From an uncultured Enterobacterales bacterium (lineage in GTDB: Bacteria; Pseudomonadota; Gammaproteobacteria; Enterobacterales; CALYQQ01): a stretch of DNA of 64,000 bases. A program made the position numbers and the translations under genes. The notes beneath the pieces are model-generated. The model saw only the letters and a list, made by a program, of their open reading frames with translations, was not told the DNA's origin and searched no databases. Location of the stretch: the NCBI GenBank assembly GCA_945288535.1, contig CALYQQ010000011.1, positions 45,255-109,254 on the forward strand. Reading direction: 5' to 3'. This document shows positions 49,053 through 58,705 of the stretch, one piece after another. How positions within the stretch are numbered: the stretch's first letter is position 1; each line of letters begins with the position of its first letter.

Positions 49053-49645
49053 AATGAAATCCTTTTAGTATAAATTTGATATTTGCCAATCAACTTGTCA
49101 CAGATATATACTTAATTAAATGGGTAGTCGTATTTTTATATTATCTAATTTATATATTGGTTTGTTAATTAATTTCCATTAAAAATAATATTGTTTTTAT
49201 TTAAGTTTATTAACTGTTAATAATAAATTTAATAAATACATTTTATTTCTCTATAAGTTTGTCAATTATTAATTTAAATAAATTAATATTCTAAATAATT
49301 ATTTTACTTTAATTAATGATAATTTAACCATTTTAATTTTAGTTATATTCTAGAGTAGGATTTTACTTAAATTACTAACATTTTATAATAATCAAAATAA
49401 AAAATGTGTGTATCAGTATGATTTCATTTATTAATATTATTATAATAAATAAATATTTCAATATACTTCAAAATAACAAAATAAATAAAATAGCTAATAA
49501 GCATTGCTGATTAATTAGATATAATAGTGCATAAAGAAGACTGTTTATTTGGTTAATACCTAGTGACGTAAAATTTCTACTTATACTATTAATATAATAT
49601 TAATGAGTGGTAAATCATTCCGCTCAAAAATAGGATTCAAGAATT
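49053..49645. other. AT-rich divergent spacer between the hydrolase gene and manA
   Basis: A 593-bp spacer, nearly all A and T between 49130 and 49500. It holds the two divergent promoters. No coding remnant, RNA or strong inverted repeat is seen. Confidence 0.45.
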
Positions 49646-50815
49646 ATGTATAAAATGATTAATGGTATTCAGTATTATGATTGGGGAAGTAAGGTCTGTA
49701 TGACCATGCTATACAATATTGCGAATCCACAACAAAAACCGATGGCTGAGATGTGGATGGGTGCCCATCCTTTACTAAGTTCACAGATTATTACACCGCT
49801 TGGCATACAATCACTCTATGATGCTATTAAAGCAAATCCTGATGATTTTTTAGGTTCACATACGGCTCAACTTTTTAAAGAATTACCTTTTTTATTTAAA
49901 TTATTAACTGCAGAAAAACCACTTTCAATTCAGGTTCATCCAAATAAAATCCAAGCGGAGCAAGGCTTTGCAAAAGAAAATCAACAACAAATTTTACTAA
50001 CGGCCAATCACCGTAATTATAAAGATGCTAATCACAAACCAGAATTACTTTATGCATTAACGCCATTTAAAGCTATTAACGGTTTTCGGTGTTTTCATGA
50101 AATCGCATTACTAATGTATCAGTTAGCAAATAATCACTTCGCAATCAAACATTTTATTAAACAACCTAATGAAACAAATTTACAAGCTATGTTTACGACA
50201 TTACTATCATTATCTGGGGTTGAAAAAAAAATGCTATTGCACAAATTAAAGCAACTTTCACAACAATATTCTTACGAGCCCTGGTCAACAATCCACAGTA
50301 TGATAATACATTATCCAGATGATATAGGTTTATTTGCACCTTTAATGATGAATCTAATTGAACTTAAACCAGGTGAAGCGATGTTTCTTTATGCAGGCAC
50401 GCCACATGCTTATCTTCATGGATGTGGGCTAGAAGCAATGGCAAACTCTGATAATGTATTACGTGCCGGACTTACCAATAAACATATTGATCTTCCCGAA
50501 TTGGTTGCCAATGTTAATTTTATTGAAAAGGAAAGCGGTGAGTTACTTATACATCCTACTCGACAATCAATAGAACTGAGTTATCCCATTCCTGTTAAGG
50601 ATTTTGCTTTTTCTATTTATACATTATGTAAGCAAGCACTTACGTTAAATATACAGAGTGGCACAATTATTTTTGTTATTACCGGTGAGGCACATTGTGA
50701 ACAGCAGCATTGTTCATTGACACTGAAAGCCGGGGAATCCTGCTTTATAACCCCAAATAAAGGCGATATTCAGATACAAGGAACAGGTAATATCGCCCGT
50801 ATTTATAATAAGTAA
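49646..50815 (+). CDS. manA: Mannose-6-phosphate isomerase, class I
   Basis: A zinc enzyme interconverting mannose-6-phosphate and fructose-6-phosphate, used for mannose catabolism and GDP-mannose supply. The 389 residues match E. coli ManA (391). The start INGIQYYDWGSK is typical. Zinc ligands are in LSIQVHPNK (Gln, His), KPELLYAL (Glu) and AGTPHAYLHG (His). It converges with glpD. A short AGTAAGT/ACTTACT inverted repeat overlaps its stop codon, but it is too weak to call a terminator. Confidence 0.96.
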   Translation: MYKMINGIQYYDWGSKVCMTMLYNIANPQQKPMAEMWMGAHPLLSSQIITPLGIQSLYDAIKANPDDFLGSHTAQLFKELPFLFKLLTAEKPLSIQVHPNKIQAEQGFAKENQQQILLTANHRNYKDANHKPELLYALTPFKAINGFRCFHEIALLMYQLANNHFAIKHFIKQPNETNLQAMFTTLLSLSGVEKKMLLHKLKQLSQQYSYEPWSTIHSMIIHYPDDIGLFAPLMMNLIELKPGEAMFLYAGTPHAYLHGCGLEAMANSDNVLRAGLTNKHIDLPELVANVNFIEKESGELLIHPTRQSIELSYPIPVKDFAFSIYTLCKQALTLNIQSGTIIFVITGEAHCEQQHCSLTLKAGESCFITPNKGDIQIQGTGNIARIYNK

Positions 50816-50854
50816 GTCATTACTTACTTTAGTATCTCACTTATAATGATGAAT

Positions 50855-52345
50855 CTACGATGTTATAGTAGCTGGATAGGCGGCTAGCCAGTCACTCACG
50901 CGTTGACATTCTTCTTTGTTTAACCACATACCTAGCTTCGTTCGCCGCCAAATAACATCATCAAGCTTTCTTGCCCATTCATGATGATACAAATATTTTA
51001 ATTCAGCTTCATAGAGTCCATGACCAAAATGTTCGCCAAGCTGATCAATATGCTGCGCATCATTAATAACCATTATTAACCGTGTACCATAAGTGTGTAC
51101 ATAACGCTTTACAAGTTCAGTAGGAAGCCATGGATATTGACATTTTATTGTTGTGATATAGTTATTAACGTCTTGATTTAAATTACCACCAGGTAACTGA
51201 TTGTTTTTCGTCCACGCTTCACCTATTTGTGGAAAATAATATTTTAATTTATCGACGGCATGTTCGGCTAATTTACGATATGTCGTTAATTTTCCGCCAA
51301 ATACTGAAAGCAATGGTAACTTACCTTGTTGATCAGCTACTTCAAGTGTATAGTCGCGTGTGACTGCTTGTGCTGAATTCGATTCATCATCGCATAACGG
51401 TCTAACACCAGAATAGCTCCAAACAATATCCTGTTTAGATAATTGTTTGCTGAAATGGTCATTATACACCTTCAGCAAATAGTCTATTTCATTATTATCA
51501 ATATGAGCTGCTAACGGATCGCCTTGATATTCAACATCAGTTGTACCAATAATCGAAAAAGTATTTAACCATGGAATAACAAAGACAATTCGGTTATCTA
51601 TATTTTGAAGAATATAAGCCTGGGGTTCATCATGTACTTTTGGTACAACAATATGACTTCCCTTAATAAGGCGGATCCCTCGTGGTGATTTCATTTGCAA
51701 TCCATCATCATAAAATTCTTTTACCCAAGGACCCGCTGCATTTACTAATGCTTTTGCTTTATAAGTTGCTATCTCTCCTGACACTTGATTTATTGCTTCA
51801 ATATGCCATAAATCATCTTGTCTCCAAGCTTTCGTGACTTTCGTTTGGGTAAGAACCTCACCACCTTGTTTTACAACTTCAAGCGCATTTAAAATAACTA
51901 AACGAGCATCATCAACCCAACAATCAGAGTATTCGAACCCACGTTTCATAGTAGGTTTGAGTACAGAGTTAGGACCAAAATTAATCCCTTTACTAGCAGG
52001 TAAACTTACACGTTTGCCTAAATGATCATATAAAAATAAGCCGATCCGAATCATCCACGCCGGCCGTAAATGAGGTTGATGGGGTAATCTAAAACGCAAA
52101 GGTTTCGTAATATGAGGCGCTTGATGTAATAACACTTCACGCTCTTTTAATGCTTCAGAAACAAGTCGGAATTCATAATATTCCAAATAGCGTAAACCAC
52201 CATGAATTAATTTAGAACTTGCTGAAGAAGTGGCGCAAGCTAAATCTTGTGCTTCTAATAATAAAACTGATAATCCCCGACCGGCGGCATCCGCTGCTAT
52301 ACCTGCACCGTTAATACCACCTCCAATAACAATAAGATCTTTCAC
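50855..52345 (-). CDS. glpD: Aerobic glycerol-3-phosphate dehydrogenase GlpD
   Basis: A membrane-associated FAD enzyme that oxidises sn-glycerol-3-phosphate to dihydroxyacetone phosphate and passes electrons to quinone. The 496 residues match E. coli GlpD (501). The FAD motif is IVIGGGINGAGIAADAAGRG. SSASSKLIHGGLRYLEYYEF, GTTDVEYQGDP and FGGKLTTYRKLAEHAV follow. The start is a GTG with GGGGGA upstream. A GlpR-type operator lies about 50 bp upstream. No glpK or glpF is present in the window. Confidence 0.97.
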   Translation of the reverse strand: MKDLIVIGGGINGAGIAADAAGRGLSVLLLEAQDLACATSSASSKLIHGGLRYLEYYEFRLVSEALKEREVLLHQAPHITKPLRFRLPHQPHLRPAWMIRIGLFLYDHLGKRVSLPASKGINFGPNSVLKPTMKRGFEYSDCWVDDARLVILNALEVVKQGGEVLTQTKVTKAWRQDDLWHIEAINQVSGEIATYKAKALVNAAGPWVKEFYDDGLQMKSPRGIRLIKGSHIVVPKVHDEPQAYILQNIDNRIVFVIPWLNTFSIIGTTDVEYQGDPLAAHIDNNEIDYLLKVYNDHFSKQLSKQDIVWSYSGVRPLCDDESNSAQAVTRDYTLEVADQQGKLPLLSVFGGKLTTYRKLAEHAVDKLKYYFPQIGEAWTKNNQLPGGNLNQDVNNYITTIKCQYPWLPTELVKRYVHTYGTRLIMVINDAQHIDQLGEHFGHGLYEAELKYLYHHEWARKLDDVIWRRTKLGMWLNKEECQRVSDWLAAYPATITS

Positions 52346-52394
52346 TTTCGATATCCCCCAAAAATATACAATATATTTTCTAAATCGATTATAA

Positions 52395-52414
52395 TAAGTT
52401 CCATTTCGAACATA
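52395..52414 (-). promoter_or_regulatory. Candidate GlpR operator upstream of glpD
   Basis: On the minus strand this 20-mer reads TATGTTCGAAATGGAACTTA. The first half fits the GlpR half-site WATKYTCGWW at all ten positions and the inverted second half at eight. It lies 50-70 bases before the glpD start, and glpR is encoded 1.2 kb away. Confidence 0.65.
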
Positions 52415-52689
52415 TTACCATAATGATTTTATTTTACAAATAACAATAATTATCATTTGTCCTATGAAAGTAATAATTTAGTTTATTCAGAAAATAGATT
52501 ATTGTTATAAATAGTTTGAGAATAGTGCAATACAGCTAGCTGTGCCATGTACACCGCTTTTGTAGAGAAGTGAAGATCTGTTCTTAGCATTTTCATTGTT
52601 ATGTAGAATATTTATTCTATAAGACTAAGTTATTAATATCGGTAAATAAGCAATAAATGTATATAATGGAATAAAAACCCATTTCTTTA

Positions 52690-53160
52690 TTAGTATTTTT
52701 GTTATTAATAGTATAAGGATATAATTGGATCGTAATAAAAGCAGGTCTTAATCTTACCTTTATTAATACACATTTTTACCACCCTAAAAATCGGTATTAC
52801 TTCGCTATTTTTATTACTTATGCAAGATTACTAGCTGTTCTATTAAATCTCCCCCTCTTTTTTCACCTATCACGCTCATTGATTTATTTCAACCTATAGG
52901 CATATCTTTATTTTTATAAACTGAGGAGCTGGAAATATGCTTATTGTGATGTATATCAGGCCATTTTAGTTCGTTTGTCTTTCTGCAGGGTTTCTTAGAA
53001 ACATTTACGTTTTTACGTTCGGCATAATTGATTTCAGTATATATTGCTATCATTAGCCCATTATTAATCTTAAAATTATGGGGTTTCACTAACGCAATCT
53101 ATCGCTATTTTAGCTGGATTGCATTAGACAAGCTGTTCTATGACAGTAAAGCAATTATAT
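52690..53160 (+). pseudogene. Decayed membrane-protein remnant, possibly LysE/RhtB-like
   Basis: No intact frame exists here, but pieces in shifting frames look like a decayed transporter. One reads GLNLTFIN, followed by RLLAVLLNLPLFFHLSRSL, near 52745-52895. Another near 53075-53158 reads GFTNAIYRYFSWIALDKLFY, then SKAII and a stop, resembling the C-terminal end of LysE-family exporters. The reading is a guess from composition and order. Confidence 0.25.
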
Positions 53161-53216
53161 AATCCGCTTGAAATGAGGATACTAACAACATAGTAAATAT
53201 TATAAGGTGTACCATT

Positions 53217-53474
53217 ATGGATTATTACATCCTCTTCAGTAAAAGTTACATTATAACTACACCCTATTTTTGTTTTGCTTTACGTTAGAATACAATCTTA
53301 GCAACGACTATGGATTGATTACTTTGATTATCTATTTAAAAACAATGCTTGCTCTTATAGCCGGATTAAGTACGCTTGTTATACCTATATCAGGTATTTT
53401 AATTTCTTAATGTTTTTTTTAATTAACGCCTTACAACCTATAAATTGTTTGGTATGGCTTTGATTTTTTTGCCT
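53217..53474 (+). pseudogene. Decayed LysE/RhtB-type exporter, N-terminal remnant
   Basis: An ATG at 53217 has a good ribosome site (AAGGTG, seven bases away) and opens MDYYILFSKSYIITTPYFCF then ALR and a TAG at 53286. After the stop, reading continues with frame changes as NTILATTMD, LLTLIIYL and KTMLALIAGLSTLVIPISGI. The order (first helix, FALRNT, then LALIAGLSTLVI) resembles the N-terminus of LysE/RhtB amino-acid exporters, in which a PGP motif normally precedes the FxLR stretch; here that motif is lost. Several lesions make it non-functional. It lies between glpD and glpR, outside the usual glp gene set. Confidence 0.4.
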
Positions 53475-53565
53475 TAACTAGTACATCTTAAATTATTTGA
53501 ACATAGGAAATACTAATATGGCTTTATTTTATAGTAATAATATGATGCTAATAGCGAATATTGTA

Positions 53566-54333
53566 TTAATTATTACAGATTTCCAACTTTACGCCATAAT
53601 GATCAATAATTTTAATCATTTCAAGTGACGGTGCTTTATCAACAAATAAATAATTGATTAAATTCATTTTTCCTAAATTAACCATCGCATTCCGACCAAA
53701 TTTTGAAGAATCAGTGACTAACATCGTACTTCGAGAATTCTCTATAATGGCCTTTTTAGTTCGAACTTCATGATAGTCAAAATCAAGGAGTGAGCCATCC
53801 TGATCAATCCCACTAATGCCTAATATGCCATAATCTAGACGAAATTGAGAAATAAAATCGAGCGTAGCTTCACCAATGATACCACCATCACGGTGACGAA
53901 CCTCACCCCCAGCCAAAATGACGCGGAAATCTTTTTTACTTAATAATAATGATGCTACATTAAGATTATTGGTCACTATGCGTAAACTCTTGTGATTGAG
54001 TAATGCACCTGCAACGGCTTCAGGTGTAGTACCAATATCAATAAATAGCGTTGCGCCATCGGGAATATAACTGGCAACCTTTTCAGCTATGCGCTTTTTT
54101 TGATCGAAATTCATTGATTTGCGATCGCTGTAAGCTGCATTTATAGCCGAACTAGTAATTTGTGCAGCACCACCATGATGTCGTTGAATTTTATTTTGTT
54201 CGGCCAATTCATTAAGATCACGCCGAATGGTTTGAGAACTCACTTTAAATTGTTCAACGAGTTCTTCAGTACTGACATAACCATATCGATGCACCATTTC
54301 AATTATTAATTCATGCCGATTTACCTGTTTCAA
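53566..54333 (-). CDS. glpR: Glycerol-3-phosphate regulon repressor GlpR
   Basis: A DeoR-family repressor released by glycerol-3-phosphate. The 255 residues match E. coli GlpR (252). The N-terminal winged HTH reads YVSTEELVEQFKVSSQTIRR followed by DLNELAEQ. The effector domain has FIDIGTTPEAVAGALLNH, VTNNLNVA and GGIIGEATLDFISQFRLDY. Translation starts at a TTG, with AGAGG seven bases upstream. It follows glpG by 158 bp on the same strand, in the E. coli order minus glpE. Confidence 0.96.
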   Translation of the reverse strand: MKQVNRHELIIEMVHRYGYVSTEELVEQFKVSSQTIRRDLNELAEQNKIQRHHGGAAQITSSAINAAYSDRKSMNFDQKKRIAEKVASYIPDGATLFIDIGTTPEAVAGALLNHKSLRIVTNNLNVASLLLSKKDFRVILAGGEVRHRDGGIIGEATLDFISQFRLDYGILGISGIDQDGSLLDFDYHEVRTKKAIIENSRSTMLVTDSSKFGRNAMVNLGKMNLINYLFVDKAPSLEMIKIIDHYGVKLEICNN

Positions 54334-54491
54334 GCTGTTACCTCTAGTTAAGTCATTTACACTTGCTGATTATTTTTAATGCGTTGATAATGTTCCACCA
54401 TAATGAGCTATCTACTAATGAGATGCAATTATAGCTTTAGCGCTTTATTTTATTTATTTAGATCTATTGTGCTTATTTCTTAATAACTTTC

Positions 54492-55331
54492 TTATTTATT
54501 TACTTTATTCGGCCAAATAAAGGTGTTACAGCTTGCCAACGCTAAGCCAACAAGAAAACCGGATAGATGTGCCGTGTTGCTAATATTATGAATGATATTA
54601 GCATAACCAAGTCCTATCCAAACTATCATCATCACAATGACGGATCTATCAATGTTAACAGGTTGATCACGGTAATACTCACCATATACCCAACTGTAGC
54701 CAGCAAGAGCATAAACAACACCTGAAATACCACCAAATTGGTTACCACTAAAAAATGATTCGGCATAATTTGATATACCCGCTGATAATAAGGTTATTTC
54801 TAACAGCTTGCTCATACCAAGATAATGCTCAATTTTATTACCAAGAAACCACCAAACAATAAGATTAAATAAAATATGAGAAATTGAAAAATGAAGTAAG
54901 ATTGGGGTAATCCATCGCCACAATTGCCAATATTGATAAGGATCAGCAGGAAACATTAGCCATGTAAGTATTGTTTGATAACCATCATTAAACTGCATTA
55001 TAAAAAAAATGATTAGTGATAGGCTCATCATAAATAAGGTTAATCTACCTGAATCTCGATATAATGTAGATAAAATAGAGGTAGAAGGATAAGTAATGCC
55101 TACATTTAATTTACCTGTTTGCCAGCTTGCCTGCCAATAATGCGCATCCATAGGATTTTTTATAAATAAAGCTAACTCGTCTTTTACTTGTTTATATTTT
55201 GTTTCATCATATAACCAAAGCTCAACATCATTACCAACACGATTTAATTGAATACTAATATGTTTTGTTGCCATATAATCAACAAAAGCTTGTGCTAGCC
55301 GATGATTAGAAAGTGTTATCAATTTATACAT
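54492..55331 (-). CDS. glpG: Rhomboid intramembrane serine protease GlpG
   Basis: A six-helix protease that cuts membrane helices within the bilayer. The 279 residues match E. coli GlpG (276). The N-terminal cytosolic domain spans about residues 1-90. The catalytic serine is in FGGISGVVYAL (Ser203; GISG replaces the usual GASG). The partner histidine is in NTAHLSGFLVG (His255). The WRWITPILLHFSISHILFNL block is the WR motif and oxyanion helix. Natural substrates are not known here. It is upstream of glpR in a probable glpGR unit. Confidence 0.95.
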   Translation of the reverse strand: MYKLITLSNHRLAQAFVDYMATKHISIQLNRVGNDVELWLYDETKYKQVKDELALFIKNPMDAHYWQASWQTGKLNVGITYPSTSILSTLYRDSGRLTLFMMSLSLIIFFIMQFNDGYQTILTWLMFPADPYQYWQLWRWITPILLHFSISHILFNLIVWWFLGNKIEHYLGMSKLLEITLLSAGISNYAESFFSGNQFGGISGVVYALAGYSWVYGEYYRDQPVNIDRSVIVMMIVWIGLGYANIIHNISNTAHLSGFLVGLALASCNTFIWPNKVNK

Positions 55332-55729
55332 TTAATGTTTTCCAAATAATTTAGCATAGTAACATCCATCGGATACGGTTTCTAATTATGGTTAATGCTT
55401 ATAGAAGTTCCTTATTTATTAATTAGTGTCAATCTAATACCAATGATTATTGAATTATGACAATTAATAGTGTGAGCTAATGAAATAATGATACTATTTA
55501 TCAATATGCAAAAGTTATAAAAATAGAATTAGTCTAATTTTGGTTCCTATCTATTGTTTAACAAGATGATCATTTTAAAATTTATTTTATTCTTTAATAA
55601 AAATTAATAGCAACAGAGTACATTTTATTACCATTATTTTTTGCTAATACCTGAGTAAAGAGTTTTTGTATCTTTCTTTATATAACCTGATAGAGTAGGT
55701 AGATCTAATTATTCAATGATATAACGACA
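55332..55729. other. Divergent spacer between glpG and the transporter gene
   Basis: A 398-bp AT-rich spacer. It must contain promoters for both genes. No coding remnant, operator or RNA can be supported. Confidence 0.4.
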
Positions 55730-57142
55730 ATGAAATTAAACGTATTTAATTCAATATTTATATTTGCTTCAGTTTGTATACTCTTTCCAGGAATGGCTCA
55801 AGCCACTGATATAACAGGAGAAAATTTAAGTTTATTTTGGGGGATCCCTTTTATGGGGATCTTACTTTCTATTGCATTATTCCCTCTTATTGCTCCCTCA
55901 TTTTGGCATCATCATTTTGGCAAAATTATCGCTGGCTGGACGCTAATTTTCTTATGCGCATTTATGTTACATTTTAGCTATGAACAGACCATATATCTTA
56001 TTGCTCACACATTAATCTCGGAATATATTCCTTTTATTTTATTATTATTAGCATTATATACTATCTCAGGGGGAATTTTGATAAAAGGTAATTTATCAGG
56101 TTCTGCTCGCTTAAACACTTACCTACTCGCTGGCGCCACGTTACTTTCTTCCTTTATGGGAACGACTGGCGCAGCCATGTTATTTATTCGCCCTTTATTA
56201 CGTGCTAATCGTCATCGTAAACATAATGTACACGTCGTTATCTTTTTTATTTTTTTAGTCGCCAATATTGGTGGTGGGTTAACACCGTTAGGTGATCCTC
56301 CGTTATTTTTAGGTTTTTTACACGGTGTCGATTTCTTCTGGACTGTACGACATATGCTACTACCTGTTGTCATTAGTATCATTGTATTACTTGCTGTTTT
56401 TTATTTTATCGATCGCTATTACTATAAACATGAAGTTATTACTTCTTTTAATCCCCCCACTAACAGCAAATTTGAAATTGTCGGTAAAATAAATTTTGTT
56501 CTATTATTAGCAGTTATTGGATGTATTCTTTTGTCTGGTTTCTGGAAACCTGAAACGATTGTCACAATAATGCATATAGATATTAGCTTATCCTCCCTGG
56601 TGCGTGACAGCTTATTATTAGCTATTACCGTGATATCTATGATGATAACATCTCCCATCCTTCGAAGAGAGAATGATTTTAATTGGCTACCTATTTTAGA
56701 AGTTGCTAAGTTGTTTGCCGGTATTTTTATTACCATTGTCCCCGTCATTGTTATTTTGCGTTCAGGTTACAATGGACAACTAGCTGGACTCGTCGCATTC
56801 ACCACTAATAGCCAAGGTGAGCCTATTAATACCATGTATTTTTGGATAAGCGGGTTATTATCTAGTTTCCTGGATAATGCACCAACATATCTAATATTTT
56901 TTAATCTTGCTGATGGAAATGCTATTAACCTAATGAATAATCATTCATTAACATTATTAGCTATTTCGATGGGATCTGTTTTTATGGGTGCGGTTACTTA
57001 TATAGGAAATGCGCCTAATTTTATGATATGTAGTATTGCTGTTCGACAAGGCGTAAATATGCCTAGTTTTTTTGGCTATATGAAATGGTCTGCATTAGTA
57101 CTATTACCACTCTTTATTTTATTAACATTAATTTTCTTTTAA
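55730..57142 (+). CDS. NhaD/CitMHS-type sodium:proton antiporter family protein
   Basis: A 470-residue inner-membrane protein with about twelve helices, of the ion-transporter superfamily that includes NhaD antiporters and CitMHS citrate carriers. Signatures are FMGTTGAAMLFIRPLLRAN, NIGGGLTPLGDPPLFLGFLH (first re-entrant loop), and FLDNAPTYLIFFNLA with AVTYIGNAPNFMICSIA (second loop). These two N/D-containing loops are typical of NhaD-like proteins. An N-terminal signal-like helix (ILFPGMAQA) is present. Sodium/proton exchange is more likely than citrate uptake, but the substrate cannot be settled. Confidence 0.82.
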   Translation: MKLNVFNSIFIFASVCILFPGMAQATDITGENLSLFWGIPFMGILLSIALFPLIAPSFWHHHFGKIIAGWTLIFLCAFMLHFSYEQTIYLIAHTLISEYIPFILLLLALYTISGGILIKGNLSGSARLNTYLLAGATLLSSFMGTTGAAMLFIRPLLRANRHRKHNVHVVIFFIFLVANIGGGLTPLGDPPLFLGFLHGVDFFWTVRHMLLPVVISIIVLLAVFYFIDRYYYKHEVITSFNPPTNSKFEIVGKINFVLLLAVIGCILLSGFWKPETIVTIMHIDISLSSLVRDSLLLAITVISMMITSPILRRENDFNWLPILEVAKLFAGIFITIVPVIVILRSGYNGQLAGLVAFTTNSQGEPINTMYFWISGLLSSFLDNAPTYLIFFNLADGNAINLMNNHSLTLLAISMGSVFMGAVTYIGNAPNFMICSIAVRQGVNMPSFFGYMKWSALVLLPLFILLTLIFF

Positions 57143-57191
57143 CTTAATACTCTATGACATTGGTTAAGTGAATTAGATACATATTAATAAA

Positions 57192-57212
57192 TTCCCGTGA
57201 ATATCACGGGAA
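57192..57212. terminator. Bidirectional terminator hairpin between the antiporter gene and livF
   Basis: A perfect 9-bp stem TTCCCGTGA/TCACGGGAA with a 3-base loop lies between two convergent stop codons. Flanks are A/T-rich on both sides. Confidence 0.7.
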
Positions 57213-57218
57213 CTATAT

Positions 57219-57935
57219 TTAACTACCAAGATATGCGCTACGTACAGCATCATTGGCTAATAATGCTGCGCCACTATCAGATAAAACAATGCGACCATTC
57301 TCTAATACATAGCCACGATCAGCTAACTTTAATGCTTGATTTGCATTTTGTTCAACCAAGAAAATAGTCATTCCTTCTTTACGTAATTGCTCAATAATAG
57401 TAAAAATCTGTTGAATAATGATAGGAGCCAATCCTAGCGATGGTTCATCAAGTAATAGCAACCGTGGTTGACTCATTAATGCACGACCAATAGCTAACAT
57501 TTGTTGTTCACCACCTGACATAGTCCCTGCGCGTTGCGTATAACGCTCATATAATCGAGGAAATAATTGATAAACATAATCAAGGCGCTGTTTATACTGT
57601 TTATGATCAGCAAAAAAGCCACCTAATGCTAAATTTTCTTCAACAGTCATACGGCTAAAAATACGTCGCCCCTCAGGAACAATCGCGATTGCTTCTCGCA
57701 TAATTCGTGCTGTTGGCCATTGAGTTATATCCATATTATTAAATAAAATAGTCCCATGAGTCGCACGAGGTTCACCACAAATAGAGCCAAGTAGTGATGT
57801 TTTTCCTGCACCATTGGCACCAATTAGTGTTACAATCTCACCTTGTCGAATTTCCAGACTAATTTTATCAAGTGCCTGAATTAGCCCATAATGTGCAGAG
57901 ACTTGCTGTAATGACAATATAACGTCTTGTTTCAT
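57219..57935 (-). CDS. livF: Branched-chain amino-acid ABC transporter ATPase LivF
   Basis: One of two ATPases powering leucine/isoleucine/valine import. The 238 residues match E. coli LivF (237). Walker A is GANGAGKTSLLG, the ABC signature is TMSGGEQQMLAIGRALM, Walker B is LLLLDEPSLGL, and the H-loop region reads IFLVEQNANQAL, with Q-N in place of the usual His, as in LivF proteins. Its start overlaps the livG stop. It ends the livJHMGF operon. Confidence 0.96.
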   Translation of the reverse strand: MKQDVILSLQQVSAHYGLIQALDKISLEIRQGEIVTLIGANGAGKTSLLGSICGEPRATHGTILFNNMDITQWPTARIMREAIAIVPEGRRIFSRMTVEENLALGGFFADHKQYKQRLDYVYQLFPRLYERYTQRAGTMSGGEQQMLAIGRALMSQPRLLLLDEPSLGLAPIIIQQIFTIIEQLRKEGMTIFLVEQNANQALKLADRGYVLENGRIVLSDSGAALLANDAVRSAYLGS

Positions 57936-58705
57936 TCATCTTCACCCAAATAAGCACGGATTACGTTTGCATTGTTACGAACTTCATCAGGTGTACCATT
58001 CGCAAGTGGTGAGCCCTGATTTACAACATAGATACGATCAGAAATACCCATGACTAATTTCATATCATGTTCAATAAGCAATATTGAGACAGCGTTTTTA
58101 TCACGTAACTGAATAATTAATGCATCAAGCTCATCCGTTTCTTTCGGATTTAGCCCAGCTGCAGGCTCATCAAGCATTAAGATTTTTGGTTGCGTTACCA
58201 TACATCTAGCGATTTCTAATCGGCGCTGTTGGCCATAAGATAAATTTCCAGCCATTCTACCGGCATATTCTAATAAATCGACTTGTTCTAACCAATATGC
58301 CACATGATCAAGTGCCTCGGCTTCTGCGCGGCGAAATGCTGGCGATTTAAATAAACCTGCAAATAACCCCGTCACTAAATGAGAATGCTGCGCAACTAAT
58401 AAGTTTTCAACAACTGACATTTCCTTAAATAATCGAACATGCTGAAACGTCCGCACTACACCTAGACGAGCGATTTGATTACCTGATAATCCAGCAAGTT
58501 GTTGCCCATTTAAGAGAATAGAACCCGTAGTAGGTTTATAAAAACCAGTTAGGCAATTAAAGATAGTCGTTTTTCCTGCACCATTGGGGCCAATTAAAGA
58601 AACAATTTCTCCTTGCTGCAAATTGAGAAACACATCATTAACAGCCAAAAGTCCGCCAAATCGCATTGATAAATGATTAACTGATAATAAAGGTTGCTGA
58701 CTCAT
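57932..58705 (-). CDS. livG: Branched-chain amino-acid ABC transporter ATPase LivG
   Basis: The second ATPase of the Liv importer. The 257 residues match E. coli LivG (255). Walker A is [12 protein letters not shown], the signature is [17 protein letters not shown], Walker B is [11 protein letters not shown] and the switch histidine is in [12 protein letters not shown] LivG-type insert precedes the signature ([19 protein letters not shown]). It overlaps livM and livF by 4 bp each. Confidence 0.96.
   Translation of the reverse strand: MSQQPLLSVNHLSMRFGGLLAVNDVFLNLQQGEIVSLIGPNGAGKTTIFNCLTGFYKPTTGSILLNGQQLAGLSGNQIARLGVVRTFQHVRLFKEMSVVENLLVAQHSHLVTGLFAGLFKSPAFRRAEAEALDHVAYWLEQVDLLEYAGRMAGNLSYGQQRRLEIARCMVTQPKILMLDEPAAGLNPKETDELDALIIQLRDKNAVSILLIEHDMKLVMGISDRIYVVNQGSPLANGTPDEVRNNANVIRAYLGEDE

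Noticed and set aside
52889..53089. A 66-codon minus-strand open frame between glpD and glpR
   Set aside because: It is Lys/Asn/His-rich with no ribosome site and no homology I recognise. It overlaps a better-explained plus-strand remnant.
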